Assembly: GCF_043555835.1 (NCBI RefSeq)
Contig: NZ_JBIGHV010000004.1
Location: 1 to 64,000 of the forward strand
DNA: 64,000 nucleotides
Origin: Pelomonas parva
GTDB lineage: Bacteria; Pseudomonadota; Gammaproteobacteria; Burkholderiales; Burkholderiaceae_C
Direction of reading: 5' to 3'
Notes under the pieces: generated by a model
Told to the model about the DNA's origin: nothing
Database searches by the model: none
Seen by the model: only the letters and a program-made list of their open reading frames with translations
Position numbers and translations under genes: made by a program
Part shown: piece after piece, positions 47,884-56,394 of the stretch
Layout of the letters: every line of letters begins with the position of its first letter
Position numbering within the stretch: the stretch's first letter is position 1

Positions 47884-49308
47884 ATGAGCACCACCACCGC
47901 CACCCCGCCCGAGGCCGCCGCCGGCAGCGGCGAGTCCTCGCTCTACCGGCGCGTCTGGCGCTGGCACTTTTATGCCGGCCTCGTCTGCCTGCCCTTCCTG
48001 GTGCTGCTGGCCGTGACCGGTGGCCTCTACCTGTTCAAGGACCCCATCGAGGGCTTGCTCTATCGGCAGCTGCTGACTGCCGACAGCCGCCCGGGTGCAA
48101 GCCAGAGCGCCGAGGCGCTGGTGGCCCGCGCGCTGGTGGCAGAGCCCGGCCATGCCGTGCGCTTCGTCGCGCCAGCCGCGCCGGGGCGCAGTGCCGAGGT
48201 GGGCGTGCGCACGGCGGCCGAGGGCGTGGTGGCGGTCTACCTGGACCCGGCCGACGGCCGCGTGCTGGGCCGGCTGCCGGACGAGTGGCGGCTGATGAGC
48301 GTCGTCAAGCGCATCCACTCGCTGGCCATCGCCGGCCCGGTGGCCAACTACTGGATCGAGGTCGTCGCCGGCTGGGCCATCGTGCTGGTCGCGTCGGGCC
48401 TGTTCCTGTGGTGGCCGCGCGGCCGCTCCGGCGGCGTAATCAGCGTGCGCGGCGCACCCGCGCAGCGGCTGTGGTGGCGCGACCTGCATGCGGTCACCGG
48501 CGTCATCGCTGCGGTGGCCATCCTGTTCCTGGCCGTCACCGGCATGCCGTGGTCAGCGTTCTGGGGCGAGCAGTTCGGGCGCCTCACCAGCACCTGGGGC
48601 GTGGGCGCGCCCAAGTACATCTGGGGCGGCACGCCGCAGTCCAGCCTGCCGCTGGCCGGGCTGCCGGCCGTGCCCTGGGCGCTGAGCGAGCGGCCGCTGC
48701 CGCAGTCGCAGGACCCACACGCGGGCCATGACGGCGATCACGGTGAACAACCCCCCGTGCCTGCAGCGCCCAAGGCCGCGGCGGCGCCGTCCCTCGGCAT
48801 CGACCGCGCCCTGCAGGTGTTCGCCGGCCTGGGCCTGCCGGCCGGCACGCCGGTGCGCCTGCCTGCGGGGCCGCAGGGCGTCTACACCGCCATGCGCTTT
48901 GCCGACGATGTGCGCGACCTGCGCGTGGTGCACCTGGACCGCTACAGCGGCGCCGTGCTCGCCGACGTGGGCTACCGGGACTACGGCGCCGTCGGCCGCG
49001 TGACCGAGTGGGGCATCAGCCTCCACACGGGCCGACAGTTCGGCTGGGCCAACCAGCTCGTCATGCTGGCCGGCTGCCTGTCCATTGTGTTGCTGGCCGT
49101 GTCGGCCGTGGTGATGTGGCTCAAGCGCCGCCCGCGTGGCCGCCTGGCGGCGCCGCCGCGACGTGCGGGTGATCGCGCGGCGTGGGGCGCGGTGGCTGTG
49201 GCGGTGCTGCTCGGGCTGCTCTACCCGCTGTTGGGCGCGTCGATGCTCGTGGCGCTGACGGTGGATGCACTGCTGCCCGGACGCTGGCGGCGGCAGCTGG
49301 GCCTCTAG
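47884..49308 (+). CDS. PepSY-domain membrane protein with His-rich loop, second of two
   Basis: A 474-residue PepSY_TM protein. It begins RRVWRWHFYAGLVCLPFLVLLAVTGGLYLFKDP, has PVANYWIEVVAGWAIVLVASGLFLWWPRG and RDLHAVTGVIAAVAILFLAVTGMPW, and four or five membrane segments. A His/Asp-rich loop at about residues 278-287 (DPHAGHDGDHG) is a likely metal site, though at a different position from that in the first PepSY protein. It closes the metal block. Confidence 0.9.
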   Translation: MSTTTATPPEAAAGSGESSLYRRVWRWHFYAGLVCLPFLVLLAVTGGLYLFKDPIEGLLYRQLLTADSRPGASQSAEALVARALVAEPGHAVRFVAPAAPGRSAEVGVRTAAEGVVAVYLDPADGRVLGRLPDEWRLMSVVKRIHSLAIAGPVANYWIEVVAGWAIVLVASGLFLWWPRGRSGGVISVRGAPAQRLWWRDLHAVTGVIAAVAILFLAVTGMPWSAFWGEQFGRLTSTWGVGAPKYIWGGTPQSSLPLAGLPAVPWALSERPLPQSQDPHAGHDGDHGEQPPVPAAPKAAAAPSLGIDRALQVFAGLGLPAGTPVRLPAGPQGVYTAMRFADDVRDLRVVHLDRYSGAVLADVGYRDYGAVGRVTEWGISLHTGRQFGWANQLVMLAGCLSIVLLAVSAVVMWLKRRPRGRLAAPPRRAGDRAAWGAVAVAVLLGLLYPLLGASMLVALTVDALLPGRWRRQLGL

Positions 49309-49319
49309 CACCGGCTGCC

Positions 49320-50555
49320 TCAGGCGGGCGCCTTGAACGCCCGCCGGCGCAGCCAGCCGGCGAGGGTCAGCAGGCCGGCGAACATCAGCGCGGCCTCGCT
49401 GGGTTCGGGCACTGCGCTGAGGATGAGCTGCGACGGTAGACCCTCGTTGATCTCAAGCGAACTGAAGAGGTCGACCGCACCTGTCGAATACAGGTTGAAG
49501 GACAGATAAGCCGCCGGGGTGCTGCGCACGAAATCGGTGACGTCGAGGAAGACCTCCTGGCCAGCCGAAAGACCGGCCGGAATCTGAAGCTCGCCAAGCA
49601 GGCTGCCGGCACGCAGCTCGCCGATGGCCAGTTGCACTGAATCAGAGCCGACGCCGAAAACGCTGACGGCATGCGCATCCGCCGTCCCACCGAGACGGTT
49701 CAGCGACAGCCACGCCCGGCCGACATTCGTGCTCAGTGGCGTCGCGAACTTGACCTGGCCGGTAAGACTACCCACCACATACACGAAGCTGCTCTCCACG
49801 AAGTAAGCGCATCCCGCGCAGGCGTCGCCGTCGCTGACGGGGTTCTGCCGCAGCGCCGTGGCCGGCGGCAGGTCGACAGGCGACGGCGCCGGGGCTGGCG
49901 TGGGTACCGGAACAGGCGACGGTGCAGGCGTCGGCACCGGCGCGGGGGGCGGCGCGGGCCAAGGTGTGGGCGCTGGCGCAGGGCTCGGCGCGGGGACTGG
50001 CGCAGGCGCCGGTCCCGGCGGGGTGGGAACCGGAGCCGGAGTCGGTGCAGGCCACGGGCTGGGCGACGGCGTCGGGCTCGGTGTGGGCGCGGGACTCGGC
50101 ACTGGTGCTGGCGGCGGCGACGCGTACACAGGCGGCGGGGGCGGCAGCGTGTTCCCCGTCGTCGGCCCGTTGCCCGGAGACGGGTTCGTCGTCGGCGGCG
50201 GGGGCTGCGTAGGCACGGGCGCTGGAGTGGGAGCCGGAGGCGGCGCTGGCCATGGCCACGGTGCGGGCGCGGGAGGAGGCGGAGGCGGCGGTGTGGGCGT
50301 AGGCGCCGGGCTCGGCACAGGAGCCGGCGCCGGTGGTGGGACGGGCGTGGGTGTCGGCGCCGGGCTGGGTGCAGGACCCGGCCCGCCAGGGATGCCGGGC
50401 GCTAGCGGCAGACTTTCGCGTGTCGAAAGGTCGCCATTGCCGGCCGAGGGATGCGCGGCAAGAGACTGAGGCACGCGCGCCACGCGCTGCGCCCAGGCCA
50501 TGCCGTTGGCTGCGCACAGCAGCGCCGCAGCGACCGCAGTGGTCGTCTTCTTCAT
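49320..50555 (-). CDS. PEP-CTERM protein with long proline-rich domain
   Basis: A 411-residue exported protein of the exosortase system. Signal peptide KKTTTAVAAALLCAANGMAWAQ. Residues about 54-227 are an extended Pro/Ala/Thr/Val tract, probably a rigid spacer. A folded domain of about 170 residues follows, with a CAGC motif, SSFVYVVGSLTGQVKFATPL and DVTDFVRS. The C-terminal sorting signal is VPEPSEAALMFAGLLTLAGW followed by RRR. The ATG at 50555 has a GGAG site. The globular domain has no family I recognise; it resembles other extracellular PEP-CTERM domains. No exosortase gene is in this window. Confidence 0.9.
   Translation of the reverse strand: MKKTTTAVAAALLCAANGMAWAQRVARVPQSLAAHPSAGNGDLSTRESLPLAPGIPGGPGPAPSPAPTPTPVPPPAPAPVPSPAPTPTPPPPPPPAPAPWPWPAPPPAPTPAPVPTQPPPPTTNPSPGNGPTTGNTLPPPPPVYASPPPAPVPSPAPTPSPTPSPSPWPAPTPAPVPTPPGPAPAPVPAPSPAPAPTPWPAPPPAPVPTPAPSPVPVPTPAPAPSPVDLPPATALRQNPVSDGDACAGCAYFVESSFVYVVGSLTGQVKFATPLSTNVGRAWLSLNRLGGTADAHAVSVFGVGSDSVQLAIGELRAGSLLGELQIPAGLSAGQEVFLDVTDFVRSTPAAYLSFNLYSTGAVDLFSSLEINEGLPSQLILSAVPEPSEAALMFAGLLTLAGWLRRRAFKAPA
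49872..50396 (-). repeat. Proline-rich low-complexity coding tract
   Basis: DNA encoding a Pro-Ala/Thr/Val repeat inside the PEP-CTERM gene. At DNA level it shows irregular short GGXGCXGG-type repetition, so it can vary in length by slippage. Opposite-strand frames here encode Gly/Ala-rich or Arg-rich shadows. Confidence 0.8.
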
Positions 50556-50999
50556 GGCTCCACTCCCGAAAGGTTTTTGTCTCCCGAATTTGAAGGTTGA
50601 ACACAACGCCGTCATGACAGCGCCAGAGCCGAACGGACCACCGGTGGCGTGCCTTCAGCCGAATTAGCGGCCTGCGGCCCACGCTGATCGCGGCTTTGTT
50701 CACGGACCACCGCGCCGATGATTCAGCCCGTCACCAGTGCATGGCCCCCGGCAACGTTGCGGCCCCTGGCGAGGCGGCACCGCGAGCCGCCCGCGACCCA
50801 CGAGAAGCACGAGCTCCGGCCCGCAACGCGGCACCTCCCGGTGTCGCTCGCGCCAGCCACCTGCGCTGTGATGAACGCCGCAGCCCTATGCACCTTCGCC
50901 GGTGTGTCCCGGGCGGTGTGAAGCGCTCTTTTGCCCCGACCGGGTTTGCTGGTCGGGGCTTTCCTTTTTCGATTTTGCGAAGAGCAAACGAACTACCAC
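50556..50999. other. 444-bp gap: orphan terminator, no convincing gene
   Basis: Between the PEP-CTERM gene and the NTF2-like gene, both on the minus strand. It holds the PEP-CTERM promoter area with a CCACCGGTGG palindrome at 50638-50647, a 10-bp direct repeat CGGACCACCG at 50635-50644 and 50703-50712, and a strong plus-strand terminator at 50933-50969. The short frames here are not protein-like. Confidence 0.5.
50933..50969 (+). terminator. Strong plus-strand Rho-independent terminator with no upstream gene
   Basis: A perfect 9-bp stem, GCCCCGACC at 50933-50941 and GGTCGGGGC at 50951-50959, with a 9-nt loop, followed by TTTCCTTTTT. Its polarity is plus strand, but no plus-strand gene precedes it; read on the minus strand it lacks a T-run. 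It could end a small RNA in the gap. Confidence 0.7.
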
Positions 51000-51449
51000 T
51001 CACCGCATCGCCACGATCCCCCCCTCGCGCCCATGCGCCAGCAGGAACAATCCCGCCTCGCTGCGCTCCCCACTGCGGACGATCACATCCACAAGGCAGG
51101 CCCGCCCGGCATCCACCGCGCGCACGACCTTGGTCTGCCTCGGCGCCGACGACCGCCCCAGCCGTTCGATCAACTCGCGATAGACGGCCTGGCGCCCGGC
51201 CTCGCCGGCGGCGCCCAGACTGCCGTCCATCGCAAACTGCGCCGTCAGGCCCCAGGCGTCGCTGGCGTTCCAGCGCGAATCGAAGTCGTCCAGCCGGCGC
51301 TGCAACGCGGCCTTGTCGTCACAGGCCGAGGCCGAAGCAAAAGCCTCGGACGGCAGGCTGAGCACACCCGCAGCTACGACGGCCAGCGCGGTCACGAGGG
51401 CCGAGAACAGGCCCAACGGGGCCGACGAAGAAGAATAGAAACGCTTCAT
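51000..51449 (-). CDS. Secreted NTF2/SnoaL-like protein
   Basis: A 149-residue exported protein. N-terminal signal or anchor FSALVTALAVVAAGVLSLPSEAFA. The mature part has LQRRLDDFDSRWNASDAWGLTAQFAMDGSLG, resembling the SnoaL-like (DUF4440) NTF2 fold in which a Trp/Asp near the start lines the pocket. A ligand or enzymatic role is unknown. It is 31 bp downstream of the mono-heme cytochrome gene, so it is probably the third gene of that operon. Confidence 0.7.
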   Translation of the reverse strand: MKRFYSSSSAPLGLFSALVTALAVVAAGVLSLPSEAFASASACDDKAALQRRLDDFDSRWNASDAWGLTAQFAMDGSLGAAGEAGRQAVYRELIERLGRSSAPRQTKVVRAVDAGRACLVDVIVRSGERSEAGLFLLAHGREGGIVAMR

Positions 51450-51480
51450 GATGAATCTCCAGGATTGAGGTCGAAAGGGT

Positions 51481-52002
51481 TCAGGGCTGGGCCGGCGCCA
51501 GCGGCTCGGGCACCTTGTTGCGGATGGCCGGCACGCTCTTCAGGTAGGCGAACACGGCCTTGAGGTCGTCGTCCGTCATCTGGCTGTAGACGGGGATGGG
51601 CATGGGCGGAAGCACCGGCCGGCCGCGGCCGAGGTGGCGGCCGGTGCGGATGGTCTGCACGAAGTCGTTCTCGCTCCAGCGGCCCAGGCCGGTCTCGACA
51701 TCGGGCGTCAGGTTGGCCGAGAAGCTCACGCCCCAGGGGCCGGAAAACGCCGTCGCCGTGGCGGCGGTGACCACCATCCACGGCCCCGGCGGCGGCGTGA
51801 CCGGCGCGGTGATGACGAGCTGCTGCGGGTGGCCCGAGAACAGCCGCGTCATGTCGGGCTCGGGGCCGTGCGGGCCCTTCTTCAGCGGCGTGTGGCAGTC
51901 CATGCAGCCGCTGGTGTTGACGAGGTAGCGGCCGCGCTCGATGCGGTCGGTGGCCTGGGCAGTGCCGGCCAGCAGCAGGAGCAGGGGAATGAAGATTTTC
52001 AT
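51481..52002 (-). CDS. Mono-heme c-type cytochrome
   Basis: A 173-residue periplasmic cytochrome c. Signal peptide KIFIPLLLLLAGTAQA; heme site CMDCH with Cys33, Cys36 and His37, preceded by RGRYLVNTSG. A methionine-containing C-terminal part (MPIPVYSQMTDDDLKAVFAYLKS) supplies the likely sixth ligand and closing helix. It overlaps the di-heme gene by 4 bp and was translated with it. Likely an electron-transfer partner; the donor and acceptor are unknown. Confidence 0.88.
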   Translation of the reverse strand: MKIFIPLLLLLAGTAQATDRIERGRYLVNTSGCMDCHTPLKKGPHGPEPDMTRLFSGHPQQLVITAPVTPPPGPWMVVTAATATAFSGPWGVSFSANLTPDVETGLGRWSENDFVQTIRTGRHLGRGRPVLPPMPIPVYSQMTDDDLKAVFAYLKSVPAIRNKVPEPLAPAQP

Positions 52003-52823
52003 TCGGGTTTCTCAAGGTTGAAGTGATGGGCCAACAAGGCCAGGCCCTTGGCGTCGATCTCGCGGGTGCCCAGGGGCGGCATCTGCTGATAGGGGTTGCG
52101 GGTGCCGGCGCGGCGCATGACAGCGGCGCCGTCCACCGGCGCGGGGGCAGCGCCCACGTCCAGCGCCAGCCGCAGCGGCACCGGCACGCCGCCATCGAAA
52201 TGGCAGTGGCCGCAGTTGGCGTGCAGGTAGCCACGGGCCGCGTGTTCGACGGGGGTGGTCGCGATGAAGTCCGGCGCCTGCGCAGCCCAGGTGGCGGGCG
52301 CGCCCTTCAGCAGGCCTTCGCGCAACAGCGCCGGCACGGCTGGGCCCAGCTGCAGCGCGGCGAAGCCCAGCACGGGGCTGCGCGCGCCGGCGTGGCAGGC
52401 CATGCAGTCGCCGACCGACGGCACGTCGTAGCGCTTGCCGCCGGGCAGCGCCAGCACCTGGCCGCGGGCAGGCGCACGGATGGCGTCGTCGCCCTGCCAG
52501 ACGTAGCTGGCGAATTCCCAGCGACCATCGGCAGCCAGCGTGATGACACGCGTCTCGACCGGCCGGCCGTCGACGCTGAACTCCTTCCACAGCCGCGTGC
52601 CGGCGGGGAAGCGCAAGGCATTGGGCTGGCTCGCGTCGACCTGGCCACCGGGCGGCAGCGCGATCCAGCGGCGCTTGGCCGCGCCATCCGACCACAGCGC
52701 AAAGCGCGGCTCGAAGGCGCGCACGCCGGCCTCGGCCAGGCCGGTCTGGCTCAGGCGCTCTGGCAACGCCGCGCCGGCCGGGGCGGCGAGGCAGAACAGC
52801 AGGAGAAGGGCAAGGCGTGGCAT
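51999..52823 (-). CDS. Di-heme c-type cytochrome-like protein
   Basis: A 274-residue exported protein with two heme motifs, CMACH at 140-144 and CGHCH at 204-208. Signal peptide RLALLLLFCLAAPAGA. The N-terminal 130 residues form a non-heme domain with FALWSDGAAKRRWIALP and RFPAGTRLWKEFSVDG, resembling a group of di-heme proteins annotated as SO2930 family. First gene of a three-gene operon with the mono-heme cytochrome and the NTF2-like protein. Confidence 0.8.
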   Translation of the reverse strand: MPRLALLLLFCLAAPAGAALPERLSQTGLAEAGVRAFEPRFALWSDGAAKRRWIALPPGGQVDASQPNALRFPAGTRLWKEFSVDGRPVETRVITLAADGRWEFASYVWQGDDAIRAPARGQVLALPGGKRYDVPSVGDCMACHAGARSPVLGFAALQLGPAVPALLREGLLKGAPATWAAQAPDFIATTPVEHAARGYLHANCGHCHFDGGVPVPLRLALDVGAAPAPVDGAAVMRRAGTRNPYQQMPPLGTREIDAKGLALLAHHFNLEKPE

Positions 52824-52895
52824 GGAGCGGCACTGTGCCGAGTGCCCCTCCCCCGGGCATCGCCCCGACGGGCCAATGTGAGGAATACCAAGGAG

Positions 52896-52913
52896 CCATG
52901 ACTTGGGTCATGG
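52896..52913. promoter_or_regulatory. 18-bp palindrome between cytochrome operon and hemerythrin gene
   Basis: A perfect 7-bp inverted repeat (CCATGAC / GTCATGG, spacer TTGG) in the 182-bp divergent gap. It is placed about 75 bp from the cytochrome start and 95 bp from the hemerythrin start, so a regulator could act on both. It does not match the FNR consensus. Confidence 0.4.
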
Positions 52914-53005
52914 CATGGCCCATCGGCGATGGCCCGTCAGGGCGATGGCAGCGGCGGCGCCGGCCGGAACACTGGCGGCCACCAACCCACCACCGGAGTT
53001 CCTCC

Positions 53006-53680
53006 ATGACCGCCACCCGCCCCGACCTCTACGCCCACATCCACAAGGCCCTGCGCCTGTTCATGACCGACACGCTGCAGCAGCTCGGCTGCATCGACGT
53101 GGACGACCCGCTGGACCTGGCCGCCGGCCTGGCACAGCTGGACGCGCTGCTGGACGCGGCCAAGCACCATGTGGAGAAGGAGAACACCTTCATGCACCCG
53201 GCCATCGAGGCGCGCCGCGCCGGCGCCAGCGCCGCCATCGAGGCCGAGCATGACGAGCACCTCGACACCATCGCCACGCTGCGCGCGGAAGGCGCCGCGC
53301 TGCGCGCCATGCCGTCAGCGGCTGCTGCCCAGCGCCTGTACCGGCGGCTGGCGGCCTTCGTGGCTCACAACTTCGAGCACATGGCCGTGGAGGAGAGCCG
53401 CCACAACCAGGCGCTGTGGGCGGCCTACTCCGACGACGAGCTGCTGGCGCTGCACGGCCGCATCATGGCCAGCATCGGCCCGCGCGAGATGAGCGACGTG
53501 CTGCGCTGGATGATCCCGGCCCTCAACCCCGCCGAGCGCGCCATGGTGATCGGCGGCCTGCCGCCGGCCGTTCAAGCACCCGTGCTAGCCTCGGCGCGGG
53601 CGCTGCTGAACGACAGCGCCTGGGCCAAGCTGTGCCGGGCCGTCGGTCAGCCGAGCGTGCCGGGTCTCGTCGCCGCGTGA
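53006..53680 (+). CDS. Hemerythrin HHE domain protein
   Basis: A 224-residue cytoplasmic protein with a di-iron hemerythrin-type helix bundle. Putative ligands are His14, the HHVEKENTFMHP segment (about 52-64), EHDEHLDTI near 80 and HNFEHMAVEE near 112-121. Such proteins bind oxygen or NO. The ATG at 53006 is preceded by CGGAGTT. C-terminal residues extend well beyond the bundle (about 130-224), helical and without a known domain. It converges on, and overlaps by 34 bp, the LAL regulator gene. Confidence 0.88.
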   Translation: MTATRPDLYAHIHKALRLFMTDTLQQLGCIDVDDPLDLAAGLAQLDALLDAAKHHVEKENTFMHPAIEARRAGASAAIEAEHDEHLDTIATLRAEGAALRAMPSAAAAQRLYRRLAAFVAHNFEHMAVEESRHNQALWAAYSDDELLALHGRIMASIGPREMSDVLRWMIPALNPAERAMVIGGLPPAVQAPVLASARALLNDSAWAKLCRAVGQPSVPGLVAA

Positions 53681-56286
53681 TGACGCTGGCTGTTGAACCA
53701 CGCGGCGGCTTCGCCACGTGAGTTCAGCCCCAGCTTGTCGAGGATGTTGGCCACATGCCGCTTGACGGTGTGCGGGCTCAGGTCCAGCGCGCGGGCGATG
53801 TGCTTGTTGCTGGCACCGGCGGCGATCTGGGCGATGACCTCGGCCTCGCGCTGCGACAGGCGCTCGTCGGCCAGTGCACCCGGCGCGGCATCCACCGCCG
53901 CCTGCGTCGCGGGCCGCACGGCATCGGCCCAGCCGCGCAGGCGGGCCAGGTCGGCCGCGTCCAGCAGGTCGCCCCAGTCGCGCGCAGCCATCTGCAGCAG
54001 CAGCGGCACGGCCCACAGCAGGCCGCCGGGCTCGCGGCGGGCCAGCGCCGGTGCCAGCGCCTCGGCCGCACCCGTGCGGTCGCCCGCGTCGAGCAGCGCC
54101 GCCGCCAGGCGCAGGCGGGCCTCGGCCAACTGGCCCAGCAGGTCGCCGCTCTCGCCATCGGCCAGCAGCGCGCGCCAGCCGGCTATTGCCTCGTCGCGCC
54201 GGCCATCGAGTGACGCGAGCTGCGCCTGCAGCCCCTGCAGCGGGCGCGGCCGGTGCGGCATCAGCAGGTCCGGCAGGTCGGCGCCGATACGCACCAGGCG
54301 CTCGAGGCCGTCCGCCAGCGCGGCGCGGTTGCCGCAGGCCGCCGCCATGCGGCTCATGAAGAACGTGGCATGCCACTGCCCCCAGGCACCGTAGCCCGGC
54401 ACATGCTCAGCCAGGCGCAGCCGCATCAGCTCCAGTGCCGAGTCGTGCCGGCCGCCGATCAGGTCCAGCATCGCGTGCAGCGCCTGGCCGTGGTTGCGGG
54501 CGATGATGAGCCGGCCGAACCAGGCCGCGTCGGCCTCGGCGCGGGCCAGCAGCTGCTGCGACTCGGCCAGCCGGCCCTGCCAGAACAGGTTCCAGGCTTG
54601 CGCCATGTGGGCGTTGACGCCGAAGGGCAGCGGCCGCTCGCCCAGCACCTGCATGGCGCCGCGATACCAGCGGTCCACCACCGGCGCCATGTTGGCGCAG
54701 GCAATCTGGCGCGGCGCCGGCGAGCCGGTGTACCAGGCCTCCAGCGACGTCGCCTGCAGCAGCTCCGTGACGAGCGCCTCCATCAGCGGCGCGACGGCGT
54801 CGAAGCGGCACACCTCCAGCGCATGCCAGGTGCGGCCCAGCAGCGTCATGCGGCGCAGCTCACCGCTGAGCGCGAAGGGGTCGAGGTCGCGCAGCAGCGC
54901 CTCGGCCTCGTTCAGGCGGCCCTGCGCGATCAGCAGGATGCTGCGGTGGGCGCGCGACGCACGCAGCCCGGCCTCGTCGCCACGCGCGTCGAACAGGACC
55001 TCGGCGCGGCTCAGGTGCCACTCGGCCTGCTGAGCCTCCCACAGCACCCACAGCGCCAGCGCCTTGACGCGGTGCAGCTCGGGGCTGGACTCGGCGAAGT
55101 CGGCGTCGAAACGGCGCGTCAGGTCCAGCAAGCCTTGCGCGCCCAGCTGGTTCATCAGCAGCGCGCCATCGCCCAGCAGCAGCTCGGCGGCGCGCTCGGG
55201 CCGGCCGGCGGCCAGCAGCAGGCCTTGGCGGCGCAGCGCGTCGGCCTCCAGCACAGCGGCGCGCTCCAGCAGTTGGCGGTGCGCCTCGGGCTGCTCCTGG
55301 CGCAGGCGCTGCTGCAGCATGTCGCGGAACAGCTGGTGCAGGCGCAGCGTGTGCGGCGCCAGGTCGACGACGGTGACGAACAGCGACAGCCGCTCCATCT
55401 CGGCCAGCCAGTGGGCGGCGTTGCTGTCCTCGCCCAGCGCCTGGCAGCGCGCCGCGTCCAGCTCGTGCAGCACGCTGGTGCGCAGCAGGAAGCCGCGCAG
55501 GCCGGCGTCCAGGCGGTCCAGAACCTCGGCGGCGAGGTAGTCAAAGGTGGCGCGGTCGATGGCTGCGGGCAGGCGCTGGCCCTGGCTCATGCCCAGCGCC
55601 AGGCGCAGCCCGGCGGGCCAGCCCTGGCAGCGCTCGTACAGCCCGGCCGCGTCGCCCTCGCCCAGGCCCGCCGCCTGCGCCAGTTGCTCCACTTCACCAC
55701 GCGCCAGCGCCAGCTGCGCCGGGCCCAGGTCGGCCAGCTCGCCGGCCGCGCGCAGCCGCGCCAGGCGCAGTTGCGGCTCGTGGCGGGCCGACAGCACCAG
55801 CCGCCAGCGCCAGCCCATGCGCGCCAGCCAGCGGTCCAGGAACTGCAGCGAGGCGGCGTCGACGAGGTGGTGCACGTCGTCCAGCACGATGAGGCCGCGC
55901 TCGACCTCGCAGGCCTCCAGGGCGTTCAGCATCGCGTCAGCCGCGGTGACGACCTCGCTGCCGCCGCGCAGCGCCGTGTCGCGCAGGCCCTCGGGCGCCG
56001 TGCGCCACGGCGGGTCGAAGGGCTCCAGCGCGGCGAACAGGCAGTCCAGCAGCCGGCCCAGGTCGTCACCCTCGTCCAGCGCCACCCAGGCGACGGCCGT
56101 CTCGGCCGACTGCGCGGCCAGCGCCTGCGTCAGCAGAGCCGTCTTGCCATAGCCGGCGGGGGCGCAGACCAGCAGCACGCGCTGTTCGTCCAGCGCCTTG
56201 TCGACGGTCGCCAGCAGCGCCGGTCGCGGCAGCAGCAAGCCGTCGCGGGGGCGCGGCGCGCGGGTCTTGGTGTGGGCGAGGGCCAT
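53647..56286 (-). CDS. MalT-like (LAL) LuxR-family transcriptional regulator
   Basis: An 879-residue ATP-dependent regulator of the STAND/LAL class. Walker A APAGYGKT at 42-49, Walker B GLIVLDDVHH at 131-140, a helical TPR-like sensor region (about 380-790) and a C-terminal LuxR HTH (LSQREAEVIAQIAAGASNKH, SPHTVKRHVANILDKLG). Signal sensed unknown. Divergent from phoD with a 108-bp gap that carries both promoters; it may control phoD or the hemerythrin, which is inference. Confidence 0.92.
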   Translation of the reverse strand: MALAHTKTRAPRPRDGLLLPRPALLATVDKALDEQRVLLVCAPAGYGKTALLTQALAAQSAETAVAWVALDEGDDLGRLLDCLFAALEPFDPPWRTAPEGLRDTALRGGSEVVTAADAMLNALEACEVERGLIVLDDVHHLVDAASLQFLDRWLARMGWRWRLVLSARHEPQLRLARLRAAGELADLGPAQLALARGEVEQLAQAAGLGEGDAAGLYERCQGWPAGLRLALGMSQGQRLPAAIDRATFDYLAAEVLDRLDAGLRGFLLRTSVLHELDAARCQALGEDSNAAHWLAEMERLSLFVTVVDLAPHTLRLHQLFRDMLQQRLRQEQPEAHRQLLERAAVLEADALRRQGLLLAAGRPERAAELLLGDGALLMNQLGAQGLLDLTRRFDADFAESSPELHRVKALALWVLWEAQQAEWHLSRAEVLFDARGDEAGLRASRAHRSILLIAQGRLNEAEALLRDLDPFALSGELRRMTLLGRTWHALEVCRFDAVAPLMEALVTELLQATSLEAWYTGSPAPRQIACANMAPVVDRWYRGAMQVLGERPLPFGVNAHMAQAWNLFWQGRLAESQQLLARAEADAAWFGRLIIARNHGQALHAMLDLIGGRHDSALELMRLRLAEHVPGYGAWGQWHATFFMSRMAAACGNRAALADGLERLVRIGADLPDLLMPHRPRPLQGLQAQLASLDGRRDEAIAGWRALLADGESGDLLGQLAEARLRLAAALLDAGDRTGAAEALAPALARREPGGLLWAVPLLLQMAARDWGDLLDAADLARLRGWADAVRPATQAAVDAAPGALADERLSQREAEVIAQIAAGASNKHIARALDLSPHTVKRHVANILDKLGLNSRGEAAAWFNSQRHHAATRPGTLG

Positions 56287-56394
56287 TGGGCGAAATGATA
56301 AGGACGTGCCCGGCTGATCCGGCCCATGGTTTCACTGTCGCAGCCCGGTCATGCCAGGTGGCGATAGTCGCGGCCACATCAAACGAGGTCAGCC

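Noticed and set aside
49858..50469. Gly/Ala-rich 203-residue frame, or a CRISPR-like repeat array
   Set aside because: It is the reverse reading of the proline tract in the PEP-CTERM gene; repeats are irregular and have no spacers.
50718..50921. 67-residue frame ahead of the orphan terminator
   Set aside because: No ribosome site, no recognisable protein features; considered RNA or non-coding instead.
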